A DNA stretch of 64,000 nt from Macrotis lagotis (taxonomy: Eukaryota; Chordata; Mammalia; Peramelemorphia; Peramelidae): assembly GCF_037893015.1 (NCBI RefSeq), contig NC_133662.1, forward strand, positions 205,169,696 to 205,233,695, written 5' to 3'. The notes beneath the pieces were generated by a model that saw nothing but the letters and a program-made list of their open reading frames with translations, did no database searches and was not told the DNA's origin. A program made the position numbers and the translations under genes. The first letter of the stretch is position 1. Each line of letters starts with the position of its first letter. Positions 11,425-24,493 of the stretch are shown in pieces.

Positions 11425-14391
11425 AAGATTAAACTGTTTATATACCTCCATATAAAAATGGGTCTTAAGAACTTTATCACAATAATGACAATTAAGAGTA
11501 AACATGGGAAGAGGGTACAGTTATGAAGGGGTGAGAAAGAAGACTACATTGGGAGAAGAGGAAAGGGGGAGAAAGATTAGGAGAAATTATTTCATATAAA
11601 ATAGGCATGAACAGGTCTTTCATTCCTAGCTATTTTAGAGGAGGGGAAGATGGCAGAGGTAAGGGATGGTGTTTGAATGTTTGAACCTCAAAGAGGGAAT
11701 AATATACACACTCAGTTGGGTTTGGAAATCTATCTTACCCTATAGGAAAGCAAAAAGGAGTGGAGATATGAGAAGAGGTAAAGACTGATAGAAGGGAGAG
11801 TGGATTGGAGGAGGAAGTGAGCAGAAGTAAAACATTTGTGAGGAGGGAGAGAATAGAGAAGACAAGACAAAGAAGAATAAAAAAAAGAGAAAATAGGATG
11901 GAGGGAAATATATAGTTAGCTATCATAACTGTAAATGTGAATGGGATGAACTCACCCATAATAGAAGTGGAGAACGGAAGGGATTAAAAGCCAGAATTCT
12001 ACAATATATAGTTTATAAGAAACACATTTGACAATAATAAATACACACATAGCAAAAATAAATGACAGAAGCAGGATCTATTATGCTTCAGCTGAAGTTA
12101 AAAAAAAGGCACAGGCAACAATTATCATCTCAGACAAAGCAAAAACAAAAACAGGTCTAATTAAAATAGAAAAAAGGAAACTATATCTCCTTTGAAGAAC
12201 TGCTGACAATGAAGTAATATGAAAACTAAACATATTTGCACCAAATAGTATATCATCTAAATTTTTAAATGTTATTAAAAACACTAAGGAAGATAGGAAT
12301 AAATAGTTTATCTTGAAATGATAAATAATATTTATCTAAAAACAACAACAAGCATTATCAGTATTGGGTACAATCTAAAGACCATCCCATTAAATCAGAG
12401 TGCAAGGATTCATATTATCACCACTATTATTCAGCACTGTACTAAAAAATGCTGGCTATAGCAATAAGAGAAGGAAACGAAACTGAATGAATTAGAATAG
12501 ACAATGAGGAAACAAAATTACATATCTTTGCAGATGATATGATGGTATACCTAGAGAATCCAAAAGAAGCAACTAAAAAATTGGTTGAAATAATTAACAA
12601 CTTTATCTAAGTTGCACGATACAAAATAAACTCACATAAAGCATCAGCATTTCCTTATATTTATTACCAACAAAATCTAGCAACAAGAAAGAGCAAAAGA
12701 AAGGAGAAATTTTATTTGAAATAACTGAAGATTTTATGACATATTTGGGAGTCTACCTGCCAAGACAAACCCACAAACTACTTGAAGAAAATTACAAAAT
12801 ACCTTTCACACAAATAAAATCAGATCTAAACAACTGGAAAAATATGAATTAGTCATGGAGAAGTATCAAAATAATAATAAAAGTGACCTAAAGTAATTTG
12901 TTTTTCAGTGCTATATCACAGTACCAAAAAATTACTCTTTAAAGCTAGAAAAAATAATACCAAATTAGTGACCAAAAGGTCACTAATATCAAGGGAATAA
13001 AAAAGTGTGAAGGTGGCTTAGTTGTACCAGATCTAAATTTTTTTAATAAAAAGTAAATATCAAAACAATCTGATACTAAGAAATAGAGTAGTGGGATCAG
13101 TGAAAAAGATTAGGTATACAATATCTTGCAGTAATTGACCATAGAATCTAGTGTTTGATAAACTCAAATATCCATGTTCTTGAGACAAGAATTAATTATT
13201 TGGCAAAATTTTGTTGGAAAAACTGATAAAGCAGTACTGCAGAAAAAAGTGTTGACCAACTTGTCATCTACCAAGATCAGGTCAAAACGATACATGGTTT
13301 ACATATTAAGGAAAATACCACCAGTAAATTCAAAGAGCATGTAATAATTTACCTGTCATAATGTGTAGTAATGGAAGAATTTAGGACCAAATAGAATATA
13401 AAGAATATTATGAAACGTAAAATGATTATCTTGATTATATTAAATCAAAAGGGTTTTATAGAAGCAAAACTTATGCAATCAAAATTAGAAGGAAAGCAGA
13501 AAATTTGGGGAAACAATTTTTATAGCAAGTATCTCTGATAAAGGTTTCATTTTTCAAATATATGGAGAACTAAATAAATTTGTAGAATAAATTTGAGAAT
13601 TGATCAGAGCATATGAACAGGCTGTTTTCAGGAAATAAATCAAAGCAACCTGTCGTCATATGAAAAAGAAAATGCTGTAAGTTGCTATTGATTAGTGAAA
13701 CACAAATTAAAACAACTCTGAAGTTCAACCTCATACCTACCAGATTGGCTAATATGAATGAAAAAGAAAATGATAAATGTTGGAGGAGATTTAGGAAAAC
13801 TTGGACACTAATGAATTGTTGATTGAGTTGTGAATTGATCAACCATTCTGAGGAGCAATTTAGAACCATAACCAAAGGATTGTAAAACTGTATATACCCT
13901 TTCATTCAACAATATCATTGTAAGTCTGTATCCCAAAGGAATATTTATAAAAAGCATGGGGAGAGAGAAAAACCTATTTGTACAAAAATATTTATAGTTG
14001 TTCTTTTTGTGGTGGATAAAAATTGGAAATTGAGGTGATGTCCACCAATTGGGGAATGGCTGAACAAGATGTGGGTATGTGATTGCAACGGAATGATATT
14101 GTGCTATATAATAAATGACAAACAGGAAGATTTCAGAAAAATCTGGAAATACATTTATGAAATGATACAAAGGGAAATGGGACGAACCATTCTACATTAT
14201 ACAACAGTAATATTATATGATGAACTATGAATGATTTAGTTAATCTTACAAATACAATTCCAAAGGACTCCTGATGAAAAATGCTTTCTGTCTCCTGAGA
14301 AAGTACTGATGCCATCTACGTACAGACTGAAGTATACTATTTTTATTTTACTTTCTCCCTTCCTTCTTTCTTTCCTCCCTTCCTTCTTTTT

Positions 14392-14535
14392 TTAATGCAA
14401 GGCCATGTGGTTAAGTGACTTGCCCAAGGACATACAACTAAGTAAATTTTTAAGTGTTTGCAGCAAGATTTGAATTTAGGGCCACCTGACTCCAGGGCCA
14501 GTGCTCTATCCACTGCTCTACCTAGCTACCCCTCC
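14392..14535 (-). mobile_element. WSINE1-like SINE inside the L1 3' UTR
   Basis: Reverse copy (GCAAGGCCATGTGGTTAAGTG ... CTCTATCCACTGCTCTACC), more diverged than the others. L1 3' UTR sequence continues on both sides. Confidence 0.8.
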
Positions 14536-15052
14536 TCTTTCTATCTTTCTAAGTCATGTAAAAAAATGAATATGGAAAAGTTTTTCATGATTGAACATGA
14601 GTAACATATATCAGATTGTTTACCTTCTCAGGGATGGGATAAGGGACAGAGGGAGGAAGGGACACTTTGGAACTCAAAATATTTTTTAAAAAATAAATGA
14701 TAAAATTTGTTTTTAGATTTAATTGGGAAAATAAAATATTATTTTTAGATATGCATATAAGGATATAGACACACACATATGTGTGTGTGAATGTGTCAGG
14801 GAAGGAAAATTATGTCTTTTCCTTATAAGGAATTAAAACATTTATGATGTTAAAAATTATTAAGAAAATTATGTTCTAATAATAAAGTTGGTTTGTCCTA
14901 ATAAAAGAATAAATTGACTTTTCTTGAACTTCACCTAAGAAATCACAAATTAAATATAAAATATCTGCCTTAAATAACAAATATTTGAATGAGCTCAATT
15001 CTTTACCTCATGAAGGCAGATGAGATAATTACCTACCATAAATCTCTTTTAT

Positions 15053-15054
<2 letters not shown>

Positions 15055-15135
<81 letters not shown>
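15055..15135. repeat. (CT)n microsatellite
   Basis: About 80 bp of CT units with one CC interruption. It adjoins the tail of a reverse SINE and probably expanded from it. Confidence 0.97.
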
Positions 15136-15243
15136 TTTATGCAAGGCAATTGAAGTATCTTACCCAGGATCAATTGTTTTAACTCAGATCCTCTTGACTC
15201 CAGGGCCCAGTGTCCTTATCTACTGAGTCACTTATCTGATCCT
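15136..15243 (-). mobile_element. SINE fragment, reverse
   Basis: GCAAGGCAATTGAAGTATC ... CTTGACTCCAGGGCCCAGTG ... CTACTGAGTCAC matches a tRNA-derived SINE in reverse. Confidence 0.65.
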
Positions 15244-15249
15244 TTTCTT

Positions 15250-15560
15250 TTTCTTTTCTTTTCAACACATTTTCATTAAATACCTACTATAAGCATGATA
15301 CTATATTACCTATGTTGCATCCAAAGGTAGCTAACATCAGATTCTCATCTTTGAGGGTGTTCCTAATCTATTTGAAGAGACAAATTCAATTTCATTCAAA
15401 AGCATTTACTTAGTCAACAAGTCAAGAAACACGTATTTTAAAAAAACCTTATTTATACAGCAGGTACTGTGCTAAATGCTGGAGAAACAAAGACAAAATG
15501 ATAGCTCTCATTTTACTGTCAACCAATATTTATTAAACACTGTCATGTGTAAGGCATTGT
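15250..15560 (+). mobile_element. Long mammalian repeat fragments
   Basis: Two or three partial copies of the CATTTACTTAG/AGGTACTGTGCTAAATGCTGG 5' end occur in succession. Confidence 0.4.
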
Positions 15561-16674
15561 GTATAAGAAAACTATTTTGATTCTAAAGTTAGTAAGAGAA
15601 GTTTAACTGGAAGGAGAGTTTTTTGATACCTCACAAGTCTGCTATGAACAGAAGATATGACAGAATATTTCAAATAAGGTACATAGTATGAGAAATAGAA
15701 GAAGTCTACAATGAGCCAAGTATACACAAAAAGTTTGGTGGTAGAAAACAAAACTAGACTAGCTGTAGAGAGGAAATGGAAATACTGAGAAATTGCATAG
15801 ATATATTAGTTTTGTTTATTAGAAATCCTTGAGAAGGATAAACTGAAGATTTCTAAATTATAGAATATCAATGGTCTTTGAAGACATCTATTCCATCCAT
15901 CAACAATGTACCTGACTAGTGATAATCCAACAATTGCATCAAGTAAGTGGGGATCCCCTTCCTTCCAAAGTAGTCCATTCCACCTTTGGATGGCTCCATT
16001 TATAGGGAAATTTTTGTTTCCCCTAAATCTGTCACTTTATAATATACCAACTCTATCCCTAGTTCTGCCCTCTAAAGCCAAATGACTAAGTGAATGAATG
16101 TAAAAGGATTATTAACTATCTACTTTGTGTTTAGCACTTACATTGCTAAGAATTGAGAATATTAATACAAATGTTTTTCTTTCAAGGAATGTTCATTCTG
16201 TTAGGGAATGACTACACAGATAGGGCAGCAAGAGTTCAAAAAGTATTAGGAGTAAAGGGTGAAAAGGGTACTTGGAAGGCAGAAAGTTCTGGTGAAGGGG
16301 ATCATTTTGAATTACAGTGAAAGAAGAAGAAATTTAATCTCTCTTCCACATGATAGTATTTTAAATATTTCCCCTTGAAATCTTTAATGGATTTTTCATA
16401 GAGTGTGATTTTGAGGCCCATTACCCTCCTGGTTGCCCACCTCCAACTGCCATTAAGTACAAATTTTTCATTTTTATAAATAACAAATTAAAGCCTAGAG
16501 AAATTTAAATGTGATCTAATAGTCAATACAAGTACTTGAGCAAGATAAGTGACCTTTTCCCACTCTAATACATTTCTAACAATCTGACCATAGAATATAA
16601 ATAGTTTGTCAGTTTAGAATTTAATTTCTTAAAATTGCTAGTTTACATTTCTCTAGGCTCCTGCTTTTGTATTT

Positions 16675-18310
16675 CAAATATTGTTTGGTTCTGGTCTTTT
16701 CATCAGGAAGACTTGTATGTCTTCTATTTCATTAAACTTTTTTCCTCCTTCCTATAAGATTATACTTTATTCTCAGTTTTCTTCCTAGGTCTTTTGCCTT
16801 CTGGGATATCATAGTCCAAATTCTCTGTATTTATTGCAGTAGTTACTGAATCTTGTGTGGTTGATTGTGGTTCCTCAGTACTAGAATTCTTTCAGGCTGC
16901 TTCAATTGTTTTTCTTGCACTAAGATAATACTGGAGTTTTTATTTGGAGATTTCATTCAGGGGTTTATTCTTTTGATTTCTACTTTGTCTCTTATTTCTA
17001 AGAGATCAGAATAATTTTCTCTTAAAATTTGTCCAAGTATAGTAGTGATTTTTAAATGACTTTGCTTTCTTTTCTACATCCATTATTTTTACTATAAAAT
17101 ACTTTACATTTTCTATTTTTCCAGTATTTTTTCTTTTTTTATCTCATGAAGTCATGAATGACCTTCTGTACCTTCTGTTCCAAGCTGTTAATTTATTTTT
17201 CAAATTTTATTTCACATAGTTATAATTTTTCCCATTTTTCCTCTACAGTCATTTTTTAGCCTTTCCCCCCTCTTTTAACGCTTGATTTCTCATAGAAATT
17301 CTGGTTGGATTTGTACCAAATCTTTTTTTTTAATGGTGTTTTTCAGTCTTTGGCTTCTTCTGAGATTCATCTCTGCCAGCATAATACCTCTATATAATAG
17401 ATTTATTATCCCTTCCCACCCCCACCCCCATTCTTCCAGCTTACTTTCTGATCTTAAACTTTATTTTAGGTCAGACTGCAAAATTCTGAGAAGAATGTCT
17501 CAATTTAACTTTTGTCCTCTTGGGTCCTTCTGCTGTTTCTTGGGTATTAAGTGTTGATTCCAGGATCACATGACTTGGATGGAGGCCAGGCAGACTTTCA
17601 GGTCTCCCTAAGTGTTCTGATCCAGTGTCAAGTCTGATCACTGTCTTCCTGAGCCCTCTAAGTTCCTGACCTGGGTTTAAGTCTCCATCACAATACTTTT
17701 GTCTTGGCCCTGGTTGGAAGTTCTGGTAGGCTGCAGCTAGACTTAGCCACTATCAATCAGCTGGACAGTACTGCTGATTCAAAGTAATAAGAACTGCAGG
17801 TTCCCCTATTCCAGGTTTCCTTTCCTGGCTATTTTGCTGCACATTTCAGACTGAATTTGAAGCCAGAGTTGAGATATTGTTCCACCCCTGGTGTCAGAGC
17901 AACATCACTATTGTTAATATCTGAATTTTTTCCTCACTCTATGAATACTGAGTGTGTTCCTAGGGTGTTCTTCACCCTAGAATGACACCCCTAGACAAAG
18001 TTTCTCTCTTAAGTACATTCTAGATTTATGACCCAGAACTGTGTTATAAGCAACATATTTGCTAGTTATGTTAGGATGTTCTTGCTTTTGGGCATAGAGT
18101 TAGTCCTCTTTCAGTCTTTATGTGCTAAAATACTGCATGCATCTGGACAGATCTATCTATCCTTGGACTTCTCTGGAAAAATACCTGATTTTTTTTCTTT
18201 GATTTCTCTATCCATATTTCATCTGGGGTGTTTTTTAGATCTTTGTGGAAAAGGTATGTGGGATAGTTCTGCTGTCAAGAGGTCAAGTTTGAGGATTGAG
18301 GAAAAATCAT
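16675..18310 (-). mobile_element. L1/HAL1-type 5' half, reverse strand
   Basis: 16675-17560 is antisense to ORF1 as seen in the copies at 6-9 and 26-28 kb (TCTGGTCTTTTCATCAGGAA, TCTTTTGCCTTCTGGGATATC). 17560-18310 is more G+C-rich and probably the 5' UTR. Confidence falls beyond 17600. Confidence 0.6.
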
Positions 18311-18329
18311 TTGTTAATTAAAATTCTCT

Positions 18330-18600
18330 GGTGACTTCAGAAAAAAAAGTTTCAACAAATGATGAAGTCAGAAGCCAAATTTCAGAGGATTGTGGAAGTG
18401 AGAGAAGAAGTGGAGACCTTCAATGTAGAAGGCTTTTTCAAGGCATTTCAAGGGCAACAGAAATATAGGATGATGCTAGCGGGCATATAGATTCTTGAGA
18501 GGAGTTTTCAAGGATAAGAAAGACCACATAATAAAGAGAAGGAGCTAGTAGGAGATTGATGAGAGAATCAAAGTGACAAACTTATAATATCTTATTTTTG
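18330..18600 (+). mobile_element. Long mammalian repeat, 3' part
   Basis: The blocks TGGTGACTTCAGA, GATGAAGTCAGAAGCCA and GAAGGCTTTTTCAAGG match the distal portion of the unnamed long repeat. Confidence 0.5.
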
Positions 18601-19328
18601 TAAGGGTATGGATAAAAAGTAAGTTATATTAAAGATCATAACACAGAATAGCAAATTTTACCTCATGGATATTCCTGAAACTTGGCAAGGCTAGACCTTT
18701 GACTGGAATGTGGCTCTGAAAATATAAATCTATTCAAAAGGAAAGGTGGGGTATTGTGGAGGGGAGAGATATTTAAAAAAATATATAAGAGCAAATTCAG
18801 GAGACGGTGAAGGCACATGGTGAATTGATGAATACAAAAAAGAAGTAATATTGTCATTGTAGTTATTGAAGACACTTAGAGTGAAATTAAATGGTAAGTT
18901 CAGGATACATATTATGAGCCTAAAGTGACTCCTGTATTGATGGGGAATGTTAATTATCTAGATATTTTTTGGAGCTCTTGATGTGTAGTAAAGGCAGATC
19001 AGATAATCACTTCTTCATTTCATTTAATAAAATTTCATCTTTCAAAAGGTAGAGGTGACAAACACGAATATTTTATACTTGGGTCTATTTTTCAGCAGAG
19101 AAGACCTATTTGCTTAGGCTGAAATGATGTAAAATTTGGAGAAAATTGACCATTCTGGCCTAGAATTTGTAATAAGGAGAGGAAAAGTGGGCTGAATCTG
19201 ACATATACCTTTGAAATGGGTGAAAACATATGAAAGAACACAGAAATGAAAGAATTCTTACCTATACATACACATAGATGCCTTTATTTACATACATGTA
19301 TGTATGCATGAGATACATATGAGATATG

Positions 19329-19353
19329 TGTATATATATATATATATATATAT
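19329..19353. repeat. (TA)n microsatellite
   Basis: Uninterrupted TA run. Confidence 0.95.
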
Positions 19354-19359
19354 TAGAGG

Positions 19360-20760
19360 TATTTATGTTTCTTGAGTGGATCTGCTAAATATGGTTGCTA
19401 ACCATTTACTAGAAACTATAGATAGATAAATTTTATAATTTATTGTATTTAGGCCTTTGTTTTGGATATGATGATAATAGCTTACATTGCTTCTACACAT
19501 ACATAAGCAAGGGATGTGGTTCGAATGGCATATCACTTTCCAATGTCTTTAACCTTGGACTAAAGAAAACCTAGGTTCAAGTACTGCCTCTGCTTCATTT
19601 CAGCTACTCGACCATAGGTAAATGACTTCTCTAGTCCCTAGGTAACTTTATCTAAGTCTATAAATTGCCATTGTGGAAAGAATTTCCATACTAGCTGCTC
19701 CCTTCATTAGTGATATCAAATATAGAGGAGCTGTATGTCTGTCTCTAATTAATACACCCACTTACACACATATGTGTGTGTTATATTAATGTTATGTATG
19801 TGCACAGATTCTTCTATTTGTGTGTGAATGTATGTATGTTTATAAGCATATAATGAAGCTGAACATTATTGCTCTAAGTATTTAAATACAAGGAATGCTA
19901 TTGTACCCTTAAGTAGATGATCAGAGTTTTCAAGGAGAAATGGGCATTACATGGAAACTTATGGAATAGAGAATATTTAGAGAAGGGAGAAAAGCATTCC
20001 AAATCAGGAGTTTGATTTGATATTTGTTATTGCCAGATATTGGGAAATAAATTAATTAGTTTTATTTGCTCTCTGTGACTTGGAAATTGACAAATTTCCT
20101 AGGAAAATTTGATGATATGCAGTACTGCAACTTAGATAATATTGGAATTATATATGTATGTCAATGTATACATATGCACACACATGCAGAGGTATGAGAT
20201 AAATGCTTAAAATTCAAGTCCAAATGCCTCGTTTAAGTTTATTCTTCATTGTTAAATTTTCTCCATCACTTTTTAAAATCTAATCAGCAAAACAAATCAT
20301 TCCCTGATTTGTAACAATTATTTCAAAAGTGAAAGTATTCATACGCCAAATTTAACAACTAAGGGAAAATGGGTTAGAGTTGATTCTAGTACCCCTTAAT
20401 ATACAGTTGATTCTTGCATCCTTTAATATATACCAATTGATGAGATTTATTTTCATCTGATTATCAGCATAAAGAATGTCATTTGCCTTTTTTTGTAGTT
20501 AGTAATTTAAATAAATTCTACTCAGATTTCTTCCTGTCATTAGAATATGAAGCATGTTGGTAATTACTTTTGAAATTGTTATTTCTGAGATATAAAAGAA
20601 TATAAACATCTGTTCTCAAATTAGAATGAAGCATTAAACAACAAAATAGATATTTCCCCAGCAGTTTTAATTTGTGTTGTTCTATATCATTTTAAAATTT
20701 ATAACATCTAATTAAATTATATTAGTTATATTCTCCAAAGAGCTTTTAGCTTCTCCCTTT
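19360..20760. other. No gene or clear repeat recognised
   Basis: A+T-rich single-copy-looking DNA with short TG/TA-rich patches (19760-19850, 20150-20190). Confidence 0.5.
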
Positions 20761-20763
20761 CTT

Positions 20764-20832
20764 TTGAAACATCTAGGTGGTACAGTAGATAGAGTGCCTA
20801 AAGTCAGGAACACTCATCCTTGGTGGTATATT
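20764..20832 (+). mobile_element. SINE head fragment
   Basis: ATCTAGGTGGTACAGTAGATAGAG followed by AGTCAGGAACACTCATCC resembles the tRNA-derived head of marsupial SINEs. Confidence 0.6.
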
Positions 20833-21559
20833 AATTACTTTCTTTGTAAGGAACCAATTTGCAAATCATGAAATTCCTCCATTCCTTGAAGCTCCTCCTT
20901 GCTGTTGTGGAGCCACATCTTTTATATATGATCATAAGTGGGAAGGTGGATCATAGAACAATTAGATTTGGGGCTTGAGTGATCTTCCCAGGACAATCCC
21001 ACATTTCAGGACAACACAACAATTACATCACTTGTGACTATCCAAGTAGGAGTCCTGTGGGAATGACAAACTGATTTAATGGATTTTATATCATATGTAC
21101 AAGTTACACTTACCACAAGCAAGAAAATGTAAGAATTTTCATAATTAAAACAAATTTCTACTGTTTTCATCATTTCTCAGACCCAGGACCTGCCTGTGAA
21201 ATGGATCTCTAGAAACTAGTTTATTAATTCATTACACTTATCATATTAATCAATCTAAAAATCATAACTCTTGGTAATCTCAATTCCTTAAATTAAGCTC
21301 CTTAATTTATTATCTTTGCTACCTGTGCTCTAGGTATGAATGTCCAGATACCTGCCCCCTTAACTCTTTTTTCTATTCATTGTCTCTATTTTTTTTTCAT
21401 TGCCCTTACATTACTCCTATATAGTCATAAATCTCCACCTACAATTTCCTTTCCGTTTCATCAACCAAGGGTTTTGAAGATCACAGGAAAATCTAATAAT
21501 ACAGGGGATTGGAAGGTAGCCTGCTCCTGTACTTAGTTTTCTTTCCTGTCGCAAACCAT

Positions 21560-21770
21560 CCACTATTCCTAGAAAACATTACCTCTTCATCTCCCTCTCT
21601 CAGAATCTTTCCTTGCCTTTAAGACTCAAGTTGATACCTCCCCAATGAAGTTTTCTCTGTTTTCTCCAGGATCCAGGACTAACAGCCCCAGCTCAGAATA
21701 CTGTCCCAGTCTCCACCTTGTCACTGGCTTCCCCTGTGTCCTAGAAGATGAAATTTGTCATCCAGCCAGC
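21560..21770 (+). mobile_element. L2 3' region, diverged
   Basis: The TTGCCTTTAAGACTCAAGTT ... CCCCAATGAAGTTTTCTCTG wording matches the L2 segment that encodes its ORF end. Confidence 0.45.
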
Positions 21771-21917
21771 AGCTCTATTCTCCTGCTTGCTGCCTTAGGA
21801 TTTCCATGGCCCACTTGGTCCTAGGCTCTTTCTTGGTACCACTTACCCAGAAATTTCTGAGAAGTTTTAAGTAGATGTTGATATTTTTGTGTACCCTTTT
21901 AGGGGCTTTGTCTTTTC

Positions 21918-22081
21918 TTTCTTTCCTTTTTTTTTAAAGTTTTTGCAAGGCAAACAGGGTTAAGTGGCTTGCCCAAGGCCACACAGCTAGGTAATTATTA
22001 AGTGTCTGAGACTGGATTTGAACCCAGGTACTCCTGACTCCAAGGCCTGTGCTTTATCCACTAAGTCACCTAGGCGCCCCT
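21918..22081 (-). mobile_element. WSINE1-like SINE
   Basis: Full-length reverse copy. A perfect 14-bp duplication GGCTTTGTCTTTTC lies at 21904-21917 and 22082-22095. Confidence 0.93.
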
Positions 22082-22169
22082 GGCTTTGTCTTTTCAAAGA
22101 TCTCTTAAATAAATAGAAGTCATACTGCCCTTCATATGCACAAGAAAAAAAAAAAAAGCTAGGGTTAGT

Positions 22170-22290
22170 CAGTGGTCTCTCTCTCTCTCTATTTCTATCT
22201 CTGCCTCTGTCTCTCCTATCTCTTTATCTTTCCCCTTATCTTTCTCTCCTTTGTCTCTTAGCTCCCTCTGCTCTCTGTCTCTGCCTTTTC
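22170..22290. repeat. CT-rich low-complexity tract
   Basis: Repeated TCTCTCT/CTGTCTCT units, imperfect. Confidence 0.7.
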
Positions 22291-22769
22291 AAATGACCTC
22301 ATATTTAATTAGCTTGTACCTTTACTCTGAAACTTTGCCTGCCAACTCTCTGACTCTACTAACCTCAGCTTATTACTTTTGATTACTAGACCTTTTAGGG
22401 ATGGAGGAAGGGAAAGAGTCTTTGGGGACAGGCAGAGGGAATAGGAGGGAAATGTTCATTTTTCGACATTGGGCAGTTCCTACTACAGAACCAAGCAAGA
22501 TACCCCAGCTGATGAGCAATTGAAGGCAGTTTCATTAATTAGCAGGTGAGGTTGCAGATGTGAACAGTCCCTGCTTTGAAAAAATTGAAGTTGGTTAAGT
22601 TTTTTAAATTGTTTAAATGCATAGTTTGTACAGATTCTTCTGTTGAAATAAGTTGCTTCTGTGTATATAAGTTGATACAGCTCAGTGTTTTGAAATATTT
22701 TTCAGGCTTGTTGACAGCTAAGTATTTGTGTTGAAGTCCAGGAGCAGAAACATACCCATATGGCAATGA

Positions 22770-22925
22770 TGGTGTGTGTATATATATATATATATATAGC
22801 ATTGATTATATATCTGTGTGTAGCATTGATGATATATATATGGGGCACTGATTTTATATTTTATATATATATATATGTCATTGATGACATGCATATGTGA
22901 CATTGATGATGTGTGTATGTATTGT
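22770..22925. repeat. Degenerate CATTGATGATATATA tandem array
   Basis: Five variants of CATTGATGA start at about 22799, 22823, 22845, 22878 and 22900, separated by variable TA or TG runs. A further copy lies at about 23610. It looks like an AT-rich minisatellite. Confidence 0.75.
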
Positions 22926-23461
22926 AAAACATACATTTCTGAGGCTAAAAATGAAATAACAAAGTTAGTTTTTTTAATAAATGAAGTTTTATTCTCTAGG
23001 ATCTTACCAAAAATCTCACCATGGGTGGATGGCATCCATACAAATGCCAACACTGATACAAAATCCTGGGGGCATTTTATACATAAAGGACAAAGAATAA
23101 TAAAAACTGAGTTAAGTAGCCAGTGAGATTTCACATAGATGACATGGTTTTTACAATATTATCCTCTCAAATCTTATAATATGTACTTATGATTCCTATT
23201 GATAAGAATGTCACTTAGACTGGAGGGTAAACTTTACAGATAACAATAGGATTCCTCTCTCCTCATCCAAGAAGTCTCTTATCTTGTTGATCAGATAAAA
23301 GGAATTAATTGGTGCTATCATTCAGATGACCAGAGAGTATTGACACAGACCAAGTCAACTTTTGGGTTGTAGGAGGCCTTTACATAGCAAATTGACATTT
23401 TTTATACTCTGAAATTTATAGCTATTATTTAAAAGTTAAGAGACTAATTTTTGATCAGAAA

Positions 23462-23488
23462 AATATATATATATATATATATATATCA
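23462..23488. repeat. (TA)n microsatellite
   Basis: TA run. A short GATA tract follows at 23563-23580. Confidence 0.9.
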
Positions 23489-23654
23489 GAAGCATTAATT
23501 TCAAATTAAAGAATAACATTAGATTATTTATATATATAAATATATATTTGTGGCATTCATGGTAGATAGATAGATAGATATGCACACACATATAGATGTA
23601 TAGATAGATGCATTGATGATCTATATATGTCATTGGTAAGGGTAAGTGATAAGG

Positions 23655-23790
23655 GGGACCTCCAGGCTCACAGAGTGGATAGTGTGCTGAGCTCTGAACA
23701 TTCTGAACTTCGGTTTTCTCATCTGTAAAGTGGGGTTAATAAGACCTGCAGTATCTATCTCACAAGATTATTGTAGGATTTGCCCAAAAT
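23655..23790 (+). mobile_element. MIR-type SINE fragment
   Basis: GGTTTTCTCATCTGTAAAGTGGGG then CTATCTCACAAGATTATTGT matches the MIR core. Confidence 0.7.
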
Positions 23791-23812
23791 AATGGTCCTG
23801 GATGATGATGAT

Positions 23813-24046
23813 GTTTGTCCTCTTGTCTTGAAGAAGGCAAAAACATCAGGGAAGTGATGCCATGACAATCACATGAACCAGATATGAATCAGGATGACTT
23901 AAGATGACCCTGGATGGGAGGCAATCAGGGTTAAGTGACCTCCCAAGATCACACAGCTAGTAAGCATCAAATGTCTGAGGTCAGATTCAAATTCCTGTCC
24001 TCCTGGCTCCAAGAGTTCTCTATCCACTGTACCACTCACTTGCCCT
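23813..24046 (-). mobile_element. Composite marsupial SINE (MAR4-like), reverse
   Basis: It has a tRNA-like head (GCTCTAT-type end at 24000-24046) and a tail ending GTTTGTCC on this strand. The middle part of the tail appears deleted. The family name is from memory. Confidence 0.55.
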
Positions 24047-24049
24047 ATC

Positions 24050-24208
24050 TCCAGTCATCCTGATTCCTATCTGACCCAGATGGCTCTGAAGTAGAAGGTG
24101 AGGCTGGTGACTTAGCACAGGCCCCCCCGCCCCACTCAAATACAATTCATGCTTGTCATGGCATCACCTCCCTGATATTGTGGTCCACTTTGAAAATGAA
24201 GGACAAAC
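24050..24208 (+). mobile_element. Tail half of the same SINE family, opposite orientation
   Basis: CAGTCATCCTGATTCCTATC ... GACCCAGATGGCTCTGAAG ... CATGGCATCACCTCCCTGAT ... GAAGGACAAAC. It carries the middle tail segment absent from its neighbour and forms an inverted pair with it. Confidence 0.55.
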
Positions 24209-24284
24209 ATTATTACATGAAATAATATATATGAAGCAATTTGCAGACTTTAATAACACTATGGATATACATGTTGTATCCAGT

Positions 24285-24405
24285 GATTAGATTGAAATCT
24301 CTTTAAAGGAAAGGTTCAGGTTCCATTTTATTTTGTGTCACTAGCATGGTGCCTGGCACATAGCAGGTAAATTACTTAAATGTTTGTTAATGGTGGATTG
24401 ATGAC
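24285..24405 (+). mobile_element. L2 3' end
   Basis: CACTAGCATGGTGCCTGGCACATAGCAGG then AAATGTTTGTTAATGG is a typical L2 terminus. Confidence 0.7.
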
Positions 24406-24493
24406 ATAAGTAAAAAGTTAACCCTTTGAAGATAGAAATTATTTCAGCTTTTGACTTCATACCCTCTCCATCCGGCAGAGAGCCTTGTGCATC

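Larger units (their letters stand above)
10080..14700 (+). mobile_element. Long decayed L1 (ORF1, ORF2, 3' UTR) with nested insertions
   Basis: The ORF1-like part is 10080-10990. The linker resumes at about 11425. ORF2 begins near 11930 with an endonuclease-like start, and a large part is missing before about 12360. The reverse transcriptase region at 12380-12840 carries the FADDMMVYLENPK-type motif (12530-12565). The C-terminal part runs to about 14150, and the 3' UTR continues after a SINE to about 14700. Many stops and frameshifts make it inactive. Confidence 0.85.

Noticed and set aside
13570..14315. Reverse-strand frames of 111 and 120 codons
   Set aside because: Antisense to decayed L1 ORF2; hydrophobic composition comes from A/T bias.
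22799..22925. CRISPR-like spaced repeats
   Set aside because: Vertebrate DNA; units are degenerate and the spacers are TA runs, so it is a minisatellite-type tract.
22718..23134. 138-codon reverse-strand frame rich in Ile/Tyr/His
   Set aside because: Arises from TA/TG repeats of the degenerate tandem array.
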